Source: Bromus sterilis
Taxonomy: Eukaryota; Streptophyta; Magnoliopsida; Poales; Poaceae
Assembly (NCBI GenBank): GCA_950022295.1
Contig: OX465601.1
Span: forward strand, 112,611,501-112,675,500
Length of the DNA stretch: 64,000 nucleotides
Direction: 5' to 3'
Shown piece after piece: positions 47,398 to 59,709 of this stretch. Made by a program: the position numbers and the translations under genes. Under the pieces are notes generated by a model, which was not told the origin of the DNA, searched no databases, and saw nothing but the letters and a program-made list of their open reading frames with translations. Position 1 is the first letter of the stretch. The number at the start of each line of letters is the position of its first letter.

Positions 47398-50300
47398 GTG
47401 CACTGGTGTCATACTACATGCTCGGATCTCCAGGGTGGCGTACACCTTGTTAGGGAACACCGCACCGAGGCTATCCGACACACTGAGGCCCATCCTACGG
47501 CTCATCAGAGAGGTCCCCGCCGGTCTACAACCCTAAGTGCAAGGGGGTCATGGGCCTATCACCCCTCGCTCTCCGGGTCGTTGTGAGGACGGTGGATACC
47601 ACGCAACTCTATCATGGATGCGGATCCGACCGCGCCACAATGCTGAACTGGACATCTTTCAGAGCTTTCGAACGAGACCACAACGCGGAGGGCCCACACC
47701 ATAATCCCACGTATAGGTAGTGTGTACAAGCCAAAAGGCTACTCAAGTCATCCGCTGAACCCGTTAAGCATTTTATTAATTTTCTGTCGAGACAACCGTT
47801 ATCGTTGCCCCTTATTGAATGAGTCGCGGACAACGACAGCAGTCAGGACCACCAGTAACATCGGTGCCTTCCCTGACGTCCCTCCAACTCATGCGGTTAC
47901 CAACAAGGTGAACCGTCTCCTTACCTTGTCTCGCGTTTGCTTCGAAGAGCTCGACTTTCGTACAACAGGATACCTGTCGGCCACGAACAGTACCAAGCCC
48001 GCCGCACACCGGTGGAATACACCTGACCTGTCGTTCCGCTAAGATACCCTTCGCGGGCACCGTGGGGTCATCCGACTCCTTACCTGTAAGGACAACCGTG
48101 GTTCAGTACCCTAAGATGGCTATACAGAGTCAGCAACGAGTGGAGTACAAGGATTACTCCTCGATAGCTCACACTTGATGTGGCTCGGCAGAGCCGGGGT
48201 AGGGGCCTGAAACAGTGTCTGCTCTGAACCGTACCTGTAGAAGTTTATAATGTATCATTTCCACGATCACTCCCAGAGTAATCATGGCCCGCTGTCTAAT
48301 CCTATTAACTAACAAGGCGCAGGCCTAACTGCTGATTATAAGACATATATATATAGGGCAGCATAGGAAAGAGGAAAAGGTAATCAAGGGGCAACAATGA
48401 TAAGCTATGCAGTTGAATAGGATTGTAACGTAGCAGTAGCAGCAATGCCTAGTGCAAGAAATGTACGGAAATATAGGCGATATCTGGGGAAGAGAATGGC
48501 TCTGCTTGCCTGGAAGCTCGACGGTAGAGGTACGGTCGTCTTCGACGTAGTCGATCTCAGGGGGCAGCAGCAGCGGACGTCGGGACTACCGGACAAAAAG
48601 AAAGGGGGAAGAAACAATAAATACACAGCAATAACATCAATACAAAAACCGAACATGGCAAACGCAGTGTTAGGGGTGAACTAACGCAGTGCTACACGTT
48701 GCAGACGAAACGGGAATTTTAACCGGCAATTTTTACCGGCTCCGGGCGATTACCGGACAGACGGCCTGGAGGGGGGAATGTCGATGTTTCGTTGTGTTAG
48801 AGGGGGTGGTTGACATGCGGATAGCGTATTCGTATTCGTTATATTTTTCTGAGTAAGTTTCATGTATAAAGTTTTTTAATCTGACTTACGGTTTAAAAGA
48901 TATTGAATTTCTAAATTTAAATCATTTTTAAATCAATTTATGGAATTTTCTTTATTATTAAAATGCAACATTATCCAGAACATTATCCACAGCAGGGGTT
49001 GACCAGTCAACTGACATGTGGGGCCTACTGACCAGTGGGTCCCACATGTCATACACAGAAATAATAAAAATATTGATTTAATTCTAATTAAACCAGTGGT
49101 CCCACATGTCATACTCCTAGAGACAAATAAATAGTTTTATTCAATTAATCAACTAGCAAGGACCGCACATGTCATAGAGATATTAAAAATCATTTAATTA
49201 GTTTAACAGCGGGGGTGGGGCCCCACTGTAAGTCTCAAGGGGGGGCCTTATTAGTTTTTGCTTAATTAACCAAGGGGGATGAATTTGTGCTAATCAAATC
49301 TGGGGGCACATGTCAGTGGGTAAGCCCACTGGTTAACCGGGAGGGGCCTCTGCTAGCGATGAGCAGGCCGGCGACGGGGCCGACACGGGGACACTGCCCC
49401 TGCCAGCAAGGGAGCCGCGGTAGGGGGGAGATGCTCGCTGGGGGTTCGGCGAGGCGTGGGACGCGGCGAGCGGTGGCAGATACTCCGAGCGCAGTCGCGT
49501 GCGTCTAGGGGAGCAGCGGCGCCAAAAGCATAGGAGCTCGAGCTCGAGCTCCCGCCAATGGCGTCTCGGGCGGGGGCACGGGGCTACGATGGCTGGACGG
49601 CGAGGAGGAGGGGGGACATGGGGAGAAGCTCACTGTGAGCGCAGGGTCGAGATCAGGGAGGCTTGGGGAAGCTTCACCGCGACGGATTTGGGCCGGAGGT
49701 GCGCGGCGGCCGTGGCGAAGGCCGGCATCAATTCGTGTCGTGTGGTGTGTCCCGCCGACGATCGAGTGCACACGACGGAGGAGAAGATCGCGGGAAGCCT
49801 GCTGGACAAGTCCTCCGGGCGGGAGAACGCCGATGGCCGCGCGGTTCACCACGACGGCGACGGAAGCCGCGGGTGGCTCTTCCCCTGACGGGAACGAGGT
49901 GGAGGAGAGGGGAATGGGGTGGGGGCGTGTCCTAGGGGTGCCTGGGGATTGCCTTATCCCCTCCCCGTCCACAGTGAGGGTGGGGGAGGCCTGCAGGCGC
50001 GCCGTCCACGGCGGTGCCGCCACGGCACCGGAGCAGGTGACGGAGGGGACGGGGGCAGGTGGGGAAGGGGGATTGGGCCGGGTGGGCTGTCGCCTGGGGC
50101 GAGATTTAGTTTTTTTTATTTCCTTGCCTTTTTGTTTTCTGTTACTGCTAGAAACAATTAATTTAAATGCTAAAACATTTTTATAAAAGGTGCCAGTGGT
50201 TTCTAAATTAGGGCAATACCACAAGGAGCTGATACAACAAGTTTGGTTCATTATAAAATTCAATGAATATTTTAATTAGATTTAAAATTGCTAAAATGGA

Positions 50301-50651
50301 ATTTAGGTGCTGCTGTTATAATTGTTCACAATTTTCTAAAGCTTTATAATTTACCAAAGTTAGTCCAATATGCTTCTAATGATTTTTTGGCAATTTACAA
50401 AAGTGGTTCCAGGATTTATGGAACAACTTTATTTGAACACTTTTTTTTTAATTTTTATTCAAAGCAGTTTCAACTAGGGTTTGGTTTCTTGATGAGCAAG
50501 ATGCATTGGGCTTTGGGTTTTGATTACCAACCAGCATGGTTTGAAAAGATCAGAAGCAAAGTTTGATTAAGGACAGGGGATAACAGTGATTAACAAACAG
50601 TGATGGTCAACAGTGATGATGATTACTGTTACAGACACTGAGGGTGTTACA

Positions 50652-50688
50652 AATCTCCCCCACTACAAGAATTCTCGTCCCGAGAATT
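50652..50688 (-). other. Polypurine tract and hairpin of Tek-2
   Basis: Minus strand AGTGGGGGAGATT (50664-50652) next to the LTR, preceded by the inverted repeat AATTCTCG/CGAGAATT with 3-base loop (50670-50688). The pol stop overlaps the hairpin edge. Confidence 0.75.
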
Positions 50689-53600
50689 TAAGTGGTAGTG
50701 AGGAAAAGATCGGGGTATTCATCGCAAAGGCGATCTTCGCGTTCCCAAGTGGCTTCATCTTCAGAATGATTCGACCACTGAACCTTGAGAAACTTGACGG
50801 TCTTGTTGCGGGTTCGACGTTCAGACTGATCGAGAATGCGGCTCGGATGTTCCCGATAAGTCAAGTCTTGTTGTAGCTCGATCATATCATGTTCCACTTC
50901 GCGGATAGGGTCCTTGAAGCAGCGACAGAGTTGCGACACGTGGAAGACATCGTGGACCTGGGAGAGGTTCGGCGGCAATTCCAATCGGTATGCCATGGGT
51001 CCACTCCTAGAAAAGATACGGAACGGGCCAACGTAGCGAGGAGCCAACTTGCCCTTGATACCGAAGCGATGAGTGCCCCTCATGGGATTGACACGGAGGT
51101 AAGCGTATTCACCAGGTTGATACTCCATTTCCCGGTGTTTGCGGTCATAGTTGCTCTTCTGGCGGGACTGAGCGGCCTTCAAATGTTCAGGAATGACGTG
51201 AACTTGATCTTCAGCTTGCTGAATAATATCCGGGCCAATGAGTGCATGTTCCCCAGTTTCTGACCAAATCAGAGGGGTCCGACACTTACGCCCATAGAGA
51301 ACTTCATAGGGTGCCATCTTCAGACTAGCGTGGTAGCTATTGTTATACGAGAACTCGACCAACGGAAGAGATTCTTCCCATTTCTTACCGAAGGAAATAA
51401 CGCAAGCTCGAAGCATGTCTTCCAACACTTGATTGACTCGTTCAACTTGGCCTTGTGACCGGGGGTGATAAGCGGTGCTGAGATGCAGAAGTCCCCAAAG
51501 CTTCTTGGAAACTCCGCCAATATCTTGAGGTGAAAAGGCTGCTAGGATCTGAACTGATCTCGAACGGAATACCGTGGAGCGACACGATTTGGGCGATATA
51601 CACTTCCGCTAACTGAGCAGCCGTGATCTTCTCCTTGACTGGTATAAAGTGAGAAACCTTGGATAAACGGTCGATGACAAAAAAGATAGCATCGTTACCT
51701 TTCTGTGATCGGGGAAAACCGGTGACGAAGTCCATCTGAACTTTGTCCAACTTCCATACAGGAATTTCAGGTGGTTGTAGAGTTCCAGCGGGTTTTTGAT
51801 GTTCACCCTTGACGCGACGACAAACGTCACATTCAGAAACATATCGGGCAATGTCTTGCTTCATGTTAGGCCACCAAAATTGCTGACGAATGTCTTGGTA
51901 CATCTTGGTGCTTCCAGGATGAATGGACAACGGGGTATCGTGAGCCGCTTTCATGACCTTCGGGGTCATATCTAGGTTCTCATGCCTGCCCTTGCTGTGA
52001 GTAACCACTAAACGGTTCTCGTAGAACACCGCACCTTTTCTATCAATGGTGAAGGGTGAGGGTCTCCCATTGGCGATATCGCGCTTAATCTTGTGTACGA
52101 AATCATCATAAAACTGTATGCCCTTGACGGATTTGACGAGATCCGGTTCGATAACCAGGTTATTTACATAACCTTGAGGAACAATCTCGAGGTTCAACTT
52201 TTGAAACTCTTCAAACAGAGGTGGTTGTTCTAGTTGAACCTCAAGTTCACTACAGTAAGATTTGTGGCTCAAAGCATCGGCCATCACATTAGCTTTGCCA
52301 GGGGTGTAATGAATATCCATGTTGAAATCGGCTATTGTCTCGAGCCATCTTTGTTGGCGGAGATTCAGGTCTGGCTGAGTAAAAAAGTACTTCAGGCTTT
52401 GGTGATCGGTGTAGATCTCGCAAAGATTACCAACGAGGTAATGTCGCCACAACTTCAATGCATAAATTACTGCTGCCAATTCGAGATCATGCGTTGGATA
52501 ATTATCCTCGTGAGATCTCAACTGACGAGAGCCATAAGCAATCACGCGACGCTCTTGCATTAGGACACATCCTAATCCTTGACGAGACGCATCACAATAT
52601 ATCACGAAGTCGTTCTGAGTATCAGGTGGAGCAAGCACTGGTGGAGAAGTGAGCTTGTCCTTGAATGCTTGAAAACTTTCCTGACATTTATCTGTCCACT
52701 CAAACTTGATTCCTTTGTGAAGCAGACTAGTCAGAGGCTTGGCAATCTCGGAGAAGTTCTCGACGAAACGGCTGCAATAACTAGCGAGGCCGAGGAAACT
52801 TCTGACTTGCTTGACGGTCTTGGGAGGAGTCCAGTCAAGAATAGCCTGGATACGTTCTGGGGTGACGGCAAGGCCATCCTTGGAAATCACATGACCCAGG
52901 TAGGTTACTTCAGGAAACCAGAACTCACACTTGGAATACCTAGCATAGAGTTTGTGTTCTCGAATCTTTTCCAGTATAAGACGAAGATGTTCAGCATGTT
53001 CCTCTTCATTCTTGGAGTATACCAAGATATCATCCAGATAAACCACGACGAACTTGTCGAGGTATTCCATGAATATATAGTTCATCAATTGTGAGAAGGT
53101 GGCTGGAGCGTTGGTCAGGCCAAAGGACATGACGGGTTACTCGTATGAACCATAGCGAGTAATGAAAGCGGTCTTTGGGATGTCTTCTTCGCGGACCCGG
53201 ATCTGATGGTAACCCAACATCAAGTCGAGTTTCGAAAACACCGTAGATCCAGCAAGTTGATCGTACAGATCGTTGATCCGAGGAAGTGGATACTTGTTCT
53301 GTATCATGGCCTGGTTGATAGGTCGGTAATCTTGGACCAAACGGTTCGTCCCATCGCTCTTCTTGACAAAGAGCGAAGGTGCTCCCCAAGCAGAGGAACT
53401 AGGGCGGATGAAACCTTTGTGGAGTGCCATGTCAATCTCCTTCTTCAGTTCAAGGAGGTGGTGAGGCGGCATCTTATAAGGGCGCTTAGCAATTGGGACG
53501 GTGCCAGGCTTCAAGTCGATGACGAATTTGACATCTCTGATCGGGGGTATTCCTGGCAGTTCTTCTGGGAAGACATCGAGAAAATCGCGAACAACTGGAA

Positions 53601-54150
53601 CGTTCTCGATCCCTTCAAGAGGTGAGGTATTCAAAGCATTCAGGGCATATATCTGGCCTTCGGCATGTTGAGCTGTTCGGGCCGAGTACAGAATCTTCTT
53701 GCCAGAAGGGTGCGTGAGCTGAACTGTCTTAGTGGCACAGTGTATATGGGCATCATGTGCCCCCAACCAATCCATACCGAGGATGGCATCAATGTTGGAC
53801 GACTTGAGGATAATAAGAGGAGCCGGAAACAACAGACCCACAATTGCAATGGTGGCATCGGGGCTCATCATGGTGGCACGACTCTGAGATCCCACGGCAT
53901 TTACCTCTAAAGGAGTGGCCAAGGGTTCCATAGCTAACCCATCCAATTGAGCAAACGGCTGGGACATAAATGAATGCGACGCACCGGAATCAAAGAGAAC
54001 AGAAGCTGGCACTGAATTGACGAGAAGGGTACCCACTACCATTCTTGGGGACTCACGAGCTTCTTCCATCTTGACATGGGTGACGTGAGCACAACTAACA
54101 ACAGACGTCTTGTCCTTACAGTCCCTGAAACGACGATTTCGACCGCTCTT
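50688..54150 (-). pseudogene. pol: Tek-2 pol: protease-RT-RNase H-integrase-chromodomain
   Basis: Protease FDSGASHSF (DSGA at 53991-53980). RT has SKLDLMLGYHQI and the catalytic YLDD at 53040-53029. A TAA at 53139-53137 interrupts it where Tek-1 reads YTVMSF. RNase H keeps the catalytic Asp (YCDASRQGLG). Integrase has CDVCRRVK, MDFVTGFP and a second catalytic region read as SSDPSS (Tek-1: SSDRGS). A frame change follows near 51440-51480, just before the QVERVN segment expected with the catalytic Glu. The C-terminal frame (51428-50688) contains GIKGKLAPRYVGPF and the chromodomain with FLKVQWSNHSEDEATWE. The chromodomain would direct integration towards heterochromatin. Two lesions over 3.4 kb. 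Confidence 0.92.
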
Positions 54151-54540
54151 CTTACGACTACCAGGGGGACATGGTGCATTCTGAGGCTGAACCGGGCGAC
54201 AGTTGACAGCACAGTGACCTGGTTGTCCACACTTGTGGCATAGGCCATTATCCTGGGGAGGATCCATAATATTGTTTTGTTCCGTTCGAACCGTTAGCTG
54301 GCTTGGAGGCGGAGGCAGACGAGGTGCAATATAAGACAGCCTTGGCGTTGGGGCAGGTCGGTGGTGGACATTGTGTGGGATATAGACCCGAAGTTCCTGA
54401 GTGGGTCTTCCCGAGGATGGGACAACATCGCGAGTACGCTTGAGGGATTCCCGGTGATCAGCCAAAGCAGTTTCAACTTGGAAAGCCTTGCTGACGAGCG
54501 TCGCAAAGTCTGCGAAATCATTAGCAGCTAGTCCGAGCTC
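54151..54540 (-). pseudogene. gag: Tek-2 gag, C-terminal part
   Basis: From ELGLAANDFADFATLVSKAF at 54540 downwards, through a Pro-rich linker to the zinc knuckle CHKCGQPGHCAVNC (54240-54199), then into protease in the same frame. Its N-terminal half is 4.6 kb away at 59149-59709, on the other side of the mitochondrial block. Confidence 0.9.
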
Positions 54541-57500
54541 CGAGTTTCCAGAGACTGATGAGGCATAGGATGGAATGGATCCGCTTCAACCGTCATCCTT
54601 GCCCACTGTTCATTCTGTCTTTATCTCATTCGTTGGGGAGTTTCGAGCTCCTTATGAGATGTTTGAGATGTGATCGCATGGATCTTCTTGCTTTGGATCA
54701 ATTCCTTTGACAGTGAGTGGTTCACCTTGGGGAGCACGAGCGATGCAACCGACGGGAGGACAAGACAAGCCCTTCCAAAAAGCTCGTTTGCCTTTCATCT
54801 GAGCGAAGTGATTCCTCAAGGTCAGGTTAAACAAGTGAATCATCGGTTGCAAGCACGAGAGCAAGCGATCGAAAAGGAGGAGAAAGAACCACGATAACCG
54901 GATGTCGAAGCCAGCTTTCCTGGTTGAGATTCACATTTGGAATAAAAGGTCACTAGAGCTCGGGCTGTTGAAATTGGTCCCAGGTAGGGGAAGACATCAG
55001 TGGCATTGGAATAGGCCTTAGCCCTTGTTTTCTACTAACAACTTGAGGCTTTGACCCTGGGTAGGCCCCCCTTGTTTGGCAAACAGACGTGAGTTAATTG
55101 GTCGGAATGGGGATAAATCCCAGAAATACCCCGGTCAGAGTAGGTGAACGAAGCGATGTCCGGGTGGATATAGCGAGAGAGCCGACCTAAAGCAAGGTCA
55201 AGTGAGAGGAACTAGTTTCTTTAGTTGCCTTTCAATCAAAGGCTGCATCAGGCTCCTACTATTGATTCAATTCCTTCGACACCTTCCACCAGCATTGCAT
55301 TGGCTTCATTCTTACCTATGATATTCCCCATAGCTGATTCGATAGCAAGAGGAAAGAGAACAACATATTATTTTTAAGAGCCCAAAGGGACTAGAACAGT
55401 CTAGTCTCTAGCTTCCTAAGAGCAACCCCTATTTGTCCAATCCAAAGTAAACCTATTGCCCAAGACCATCCCTTAATCCCTACTGTCCTAATTCTGCTCT
55501 AGCTCTAGGACAAAGGAAAGGGGAAGACTTCCTCTAATAAAGGAGGAAAGGAGAGATTTTCATTAAACCAAAATCCAACCAAAGAACCGGAACCGATACA
55601 GTCGAGGGTCAAGGTACCAACACCGAGACCGAGACAGTCATTAAAGCAGTCAGAGTCGAACTGAAAGGAGAGGCACCAACCATTAACCAGATAAAACCGT
55701 ATTCAATATCAATAGCAGCGGATATTGAAATAATCCCCATAGCTGCTATTATGCGACAGCTAATATTGCGATAACCGATTCTTTCTAACTAAGAGCAGAT
55801 TCTTACACTTAACTTTCTAAGTTCGATGCATCAATCCCCTTCCGCCTTGACTATTGGGTGGGATACCCTATTAAGTCATGGCATCTGTCAGTTCCTTGTC
55901 TTCATCCCATCGAGAAAGACTAATGCAAAAGGTGAATTGAATTCTGGATCTTTCTTCGTGCACGAAATCGAGAAAAGTGCTTTCTTTCACAAGCATGATC
56001 ACTCCATTTAAAGGGATTCAATCCCCTAACCGCATTTGAGGCGGACGAGAAGAAGGATGTAGGAATCTCCTTTTGTTTATTCAACATGCTAGCAGCGGCT
56101 TTTCGGCCATGAACCTGTCTATAGGAGCTAGGCAAGGAAGAAGACGTCTGAGAAGGGATGCCGAAAAGAAATGGAATCAGGTGCAAAGTCAGTATAAGGC
56201 CAGAGAGTTGGAATTGCTTTATATAAGCAAGTGTAGCGAATTCGCCTCCATTCTCGATTTCTATTGCGACAGAGGGAGGTAATATCATAATCGAGAGAAA
56301 ATCACGATTAGACTCAGTCCGGATAAAAGAATCCAATCCGAAGTTAAGTTAGTCTTGGGATAAAGGCTTCTTTCCTTTGCTGAATCAGGAATAGCCGACT
56401 CCAGGTAAATGCTTTTCCCAGCTCAAAGGCGATGACTAGTAGATCCGGGGGTACCTAGAAAGCGAACAAATGTTCCCATGGTCATGATTGTTGACTAAAC
56501 TTCCCTTTCTCTGATTCCCCTTGCCGACTTTGAACGAACTCATGCTTGAATGAGAACAAGTGATTTGCGACTTTGGTCCATGAATTCTAAGATCATGAAC
56601 AGCGGATATTGCGACATATGAGAGAATCTCTTTAACAACCGATTATGCGACATCTCTCGCCGCTTATAGAAAGAGCGGAAATACTACAACCGATATTGCA
56701 ACATCTAATCCAAACAGCGTATCAGCGACAACCCTATTCTTTCTTTCCTGCCTTTTTAGGAAGGGGTTAGATTTATCCTTCTGGTAGCAAGAGTAACAAT
56801 ACAATTTTGAATTCTACATCAACAGGTATAGTAAGCTAAATTGTACGTTTTAGTGGTAGTTCCAAGTGATCCGGATTTCCTTTTAAGCACTATTTGGATA
56901 ATGGATTTCCCTTGTTTTTTTGGAAGTGTCAGTCTCAAGCAAGTCCAAGGCAAGTAGAAGAATCTTTCTAAGAATCCTCTTTTTTAGTAGGGCTATGCTA
57001 TATCGATTTTTTGATTCCTTGGTGTGGCTTTCTCTGCGGACAAAGAAAGCTAAAGTGAAAAAGCCTGCCCTTCCAGCGTCAGTTTCAGAGCAATAATAAA
57101 GACGATGTCAAACAAACCAGTTATCAAACTTTATAAATGAGGATCCTTAGAAAAGATCCCCTAGTCTATCTAGAAAATATCCCCTTGAGCGAATGCAGTG
57201 AAAAGGGAATCAAGCCCAATTGCAATCCTAAGGTAAAACCCAGAAGTTGCAGTGTCAGTTTCTAGCAATACAGTATCAGTGAGCTTTCTCCTTCCCCGGG
57301 GATGGATTTTTAGTTTATCTTGGGAGTGTTCTTCCAGCTTGTCCTCTTCCCTACGGTTTTCTTGCAGTACTCCAGGTAGGGCTCTAGAGAAGATTCCCTG
57401 AAAGAGCTAAGATAACTAAATTGATTTACGCTTTCCTCTTTCTTCTTTTTCATATATCTATAGAATTGGAACGATTTCTTTGCGAGTGATCAAACCTGAG

Positions 57501-57731
57501 TCTTTGAAGGCAGCGATAAAGCCACTCTGAATATCGAGCTAGCAGGGGGTCTATCCATCACCGGCCGGTCAGGTTCGGTTTGTTCTTATCGATCCATTTC
57601 ATCAAGATTGTGTGGGCGTCCGCTCATGTTCACGTTCTCAAGGCTTTCCTTGGAAAAACCAAGGACAACCCCTCTCTCAGTCTCCTTTATCTTTTCGGGA
57701 GCAGAGCTGAAAAAGATGGAGTGACCCTACG
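54541..57731. other. Mitochondrial-type spacer upstream of atp4
   Basis: No gene recognised. Small open frames (for example 56336-55920 and 54864-54652, minus) have no family I can name. A short string of the form 'aaccgat(a)ttgcgacat' recurs near 55717-55782, 56598-56660 and 56689-56713. Confidence 0.55.
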
Positions 57732-58346
57732 ATGAGATTGAGTTCAACGGATATGAAGGATAGAAATATGCTATTTGCTGCTATTCCATTTATTTGTGCA
57801 TCAAGTCCGAAGAAGATCTCAATCTATAATGAAGAAATGATAGTAGCTCGTTGTTTTATAGGCTTTCTCATATTCAGTCGGAAGAGTTTAGGTAAGACTT
57901 TCAAAGAAACTCTCGACGGGAGAATCGAGTCTATTCAGGAAGAATTGCAGCAATTCTTCAATCCTAACGAAGTCATTCCGGAAGAATCCAATGAACAACA
58001 ATGATTACTTAGGATCAGCTTGCGAATTTGCAGCGCCGTAGTAGAATCATTACCAACGGCACGCTGTGCGCCTAAGTGCGAAAAGACAGTGCAAGCTTTG
58101 TTATGCCGAAACCTAAATGTAAAGTCAGCAACACTTATAAATGCCACTTCTTCCCGCCGCATCCGTCTTCAGGACGATATAGTCACAGGTTTTCACTTTT
58201 CAGTGAGTGAAAGATTTGTATCTGGGTCTACGTTCAAAGCTTCTACCATAGACCTAATTCGAGAAGGCTTGATAGTCCTAAGAAAGGTGAGGGTGGGGGT
58301 TCTTTTTAGGAAGAGGAATAGAATCTCATTCATGTGTTCATGCTAA
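57732..58346 (+). pseudogene. atp4: atp4 (orf25) mitochondrial ATP synthase subunit 4, nonsense copy
   Basis: Plant mitochondrial atp4 (orf25/ymf39) encodes the b-type stator subunit of F1Fo ATP synthase. The start MRLSSTDMKDRNMLFAAIP, the middle ARCFIGFLIFSRKSLGKTF and the later string CAPKCEKTVQALLCRNLNVK are typical of the family. The frame is 204 codons plus stop, within the usual size of roughly 190-220. It has one internal stop, TGA at 58002-58004 after SNEQQ, where the family has Arg (CGA). That is a CpG-type C to T change, expected of methylated nuclear DNA. The downstream part stays in frame to 58346. The mitochondrial gene depends on organellar expression and RNA editing, so this copy should be inert. 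Confidence 0.9.
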
Positions 58347-59148
58347 CAGAAGAGCGGATCCAATACACATAATACTTTTTCTCAGGAAATTCCTAATGTA
58401 AATGATGAATTTGGGATGTCATGCCCCACAAGTTAGTTGCCCAAGCGCTCCCTAGGTCTACCACAAGATAGAGTTTGAGCCTGGAGCCAAAGCCCCAACC
58501 CCTCCATTTTAGGTTGAGCTCTACGAAAGATGGGTCTAGGGGGAATTGAAGGCAAACCAATACTGTTGTAAGTAGTCTTGCCGAGGTAGGAAGAAAAAGT
58601 GAAAAGAATAACTGTTGATGTCATTATATCTTTCTCCAGAGATCCAGATAACTGGTGCTCAATTCCGTGCTCTAGAAAAGATTTCTCTGTGTGAAGAGAA
58701 CAATACTTTTCATACCTGTAAATGGACAAGGGACAGAGTCTTATCCTCCGAGATCCCGAGAGAGATTGCACAAGGCTCCCTTTTTCCATACCATAAATAG
58801 GGGACTTTAGAGCCTAAAAACCATAGTATCATAGCTTGTCGGAGGTACGAAAGGCGACTCCTCAGCAGAAGGAAGTGATGCCATAGATAAAAAAAACAAA
58901 ACCCATTCAAGCGATCTTCTGTAGGAGTAGGAGGTAGCGCGAATCCCCTCTTTCTTCGTTTAGAAGAGTGCTGGACCTCCACAACGTCAAACCATAGAAC
59001 ACAGCTCCTTTCGGTCGAACCCTAGGAAAGACGACTTTACCTTTTTCGTAGATAGTCTGAGTTCGAGCTATTGTAGTCTCCCCCGTTGACCTTCTTTTTT
59101 AGATAGAATCCTCAATGAGTGGAAAGGATTCCCAGACTTGCTCCACAG
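58347..59148. other. Mitochondrial-type spacer downstream of atp4
   Basis: About 0.8 kb up to the gag junction. One minus-strand frame (58789-58433) is open for 118 codons without recognisable homology. No nad4L or other neighbour of atp4 is seen. Confidence 0.5.
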
Positions 59149-59709
59149 ATGCAACCCTTCACGGAATTTCTGCTGGTTGCGAGCGTCGGTGTCGACGTAA
59201 TCCTCAGCATAGCGAGACAATTCAAGGAATCTCCTATGATATTCAACAATAGTTGTCGTGCCTTGTCTAAGTTTGAGAAAATCCTCCTTCTTCTGGTCCA
59301 TTAGACCTCGAGGAATGTGCCATGCACGGAAGGCTAACTGGAATTCTTGCCAAGTGGTCACAGTCCCAGCAGGCAGCACACGCCTGTGGCTTTCCCACCA
59401 TTGAGCGGTTGAACCCTTTAGATGAAATGCCGCGAACGTAACATAACTGGTCGGGGCAACATTATCTGACTCCATCTCGAACAAGATGTCACGGAGCCAA
59501 TCATCAGCATCCATCGGATTGGTGGAGTTGCGGAAAACAGACGGGTTGAGGCGCACGAACTCTTGCAGTGTGATTGGGGCATTCTGGTTTGGAAGCCGGG
59601 CCAGTACTCCGGCCATGAACTGACGGTTCAGATCAAACTGCTCACGGTTCAGTTCAAACTGTTGCATCATTGCGGCCAAATAAGGCGGAGGTGGGGGGTC
59701 GTCTGCCAT
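59149..59709 (-). pseudogene. gag: Tek-2 gag, N-terminal part
   Basis: ATG at 59709; ADDPPPPPYLAAMMQQF start, then DADDWLRDILFEME, GSTAQWWESH, WHIPRGLMDQKKEDFLKL and KFREGLH, where gag homology ends at 59149. The frame runs on into the insert for about 27 residues before a stop. The N-terminus resembles the Tek-1 gag. Confidence 0.92.

Larger units (their letters stand above)
46568..50651 (-). repeat. 3' LTR of Tek-2 (4084 bp)
   Basis: Minus strand TGTAACACCC...GGGGGCGTCACA. Palindrome block 47368-47397, TATA 47060-47051. It keeps a 589-bp stretch (between ACG repeats at 47876 and 48465) that is absent from the 5' LTR. Confidence 0.92.
54541..59148. other. Nuclear insertion of mitochondrial-type DNA (NUMT), about 4.6 kb
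   Basis: The two halves of Tek-2 gag end abruptly at about 54541 and 59148, and everything between lacks retroelement features. It contains a recognisable plant mitochondrial gene, atp4 (57732-58346, plus strand). The rest has the moderate GC content, purine-rich strings and scattered short repeats I associate with grass mitochondrial spacers. Junctions are uncertain by a few tens of bases, and no target duplication is clear, as expected for end-joining repair. An origin by transfer from the mitochondrion is inferred from atp4; a direct genome match was not possible here. Confidence 0.8.

Noticed and set aside
49499..50263. Long frames on both strands in the Tek-2 3' LTR, repeated at 62620-63332
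   Set aside because: Conserved only because both LTRs are copies; frames are broken by small deletions and have no domain.
54652..54864. Minus-strand frame near the mitochondrial junction considered as a ribosomal protein fragment
   Set aside because: No motif I can identify; the resemblance was too vague to report as a gene.
55920..56336. Minus-strand 138-codon frame in the mitochondrial block
   Set aside because: No family recognised; possibly a mitochondrial spacer ORF, but not supportable as a gene.
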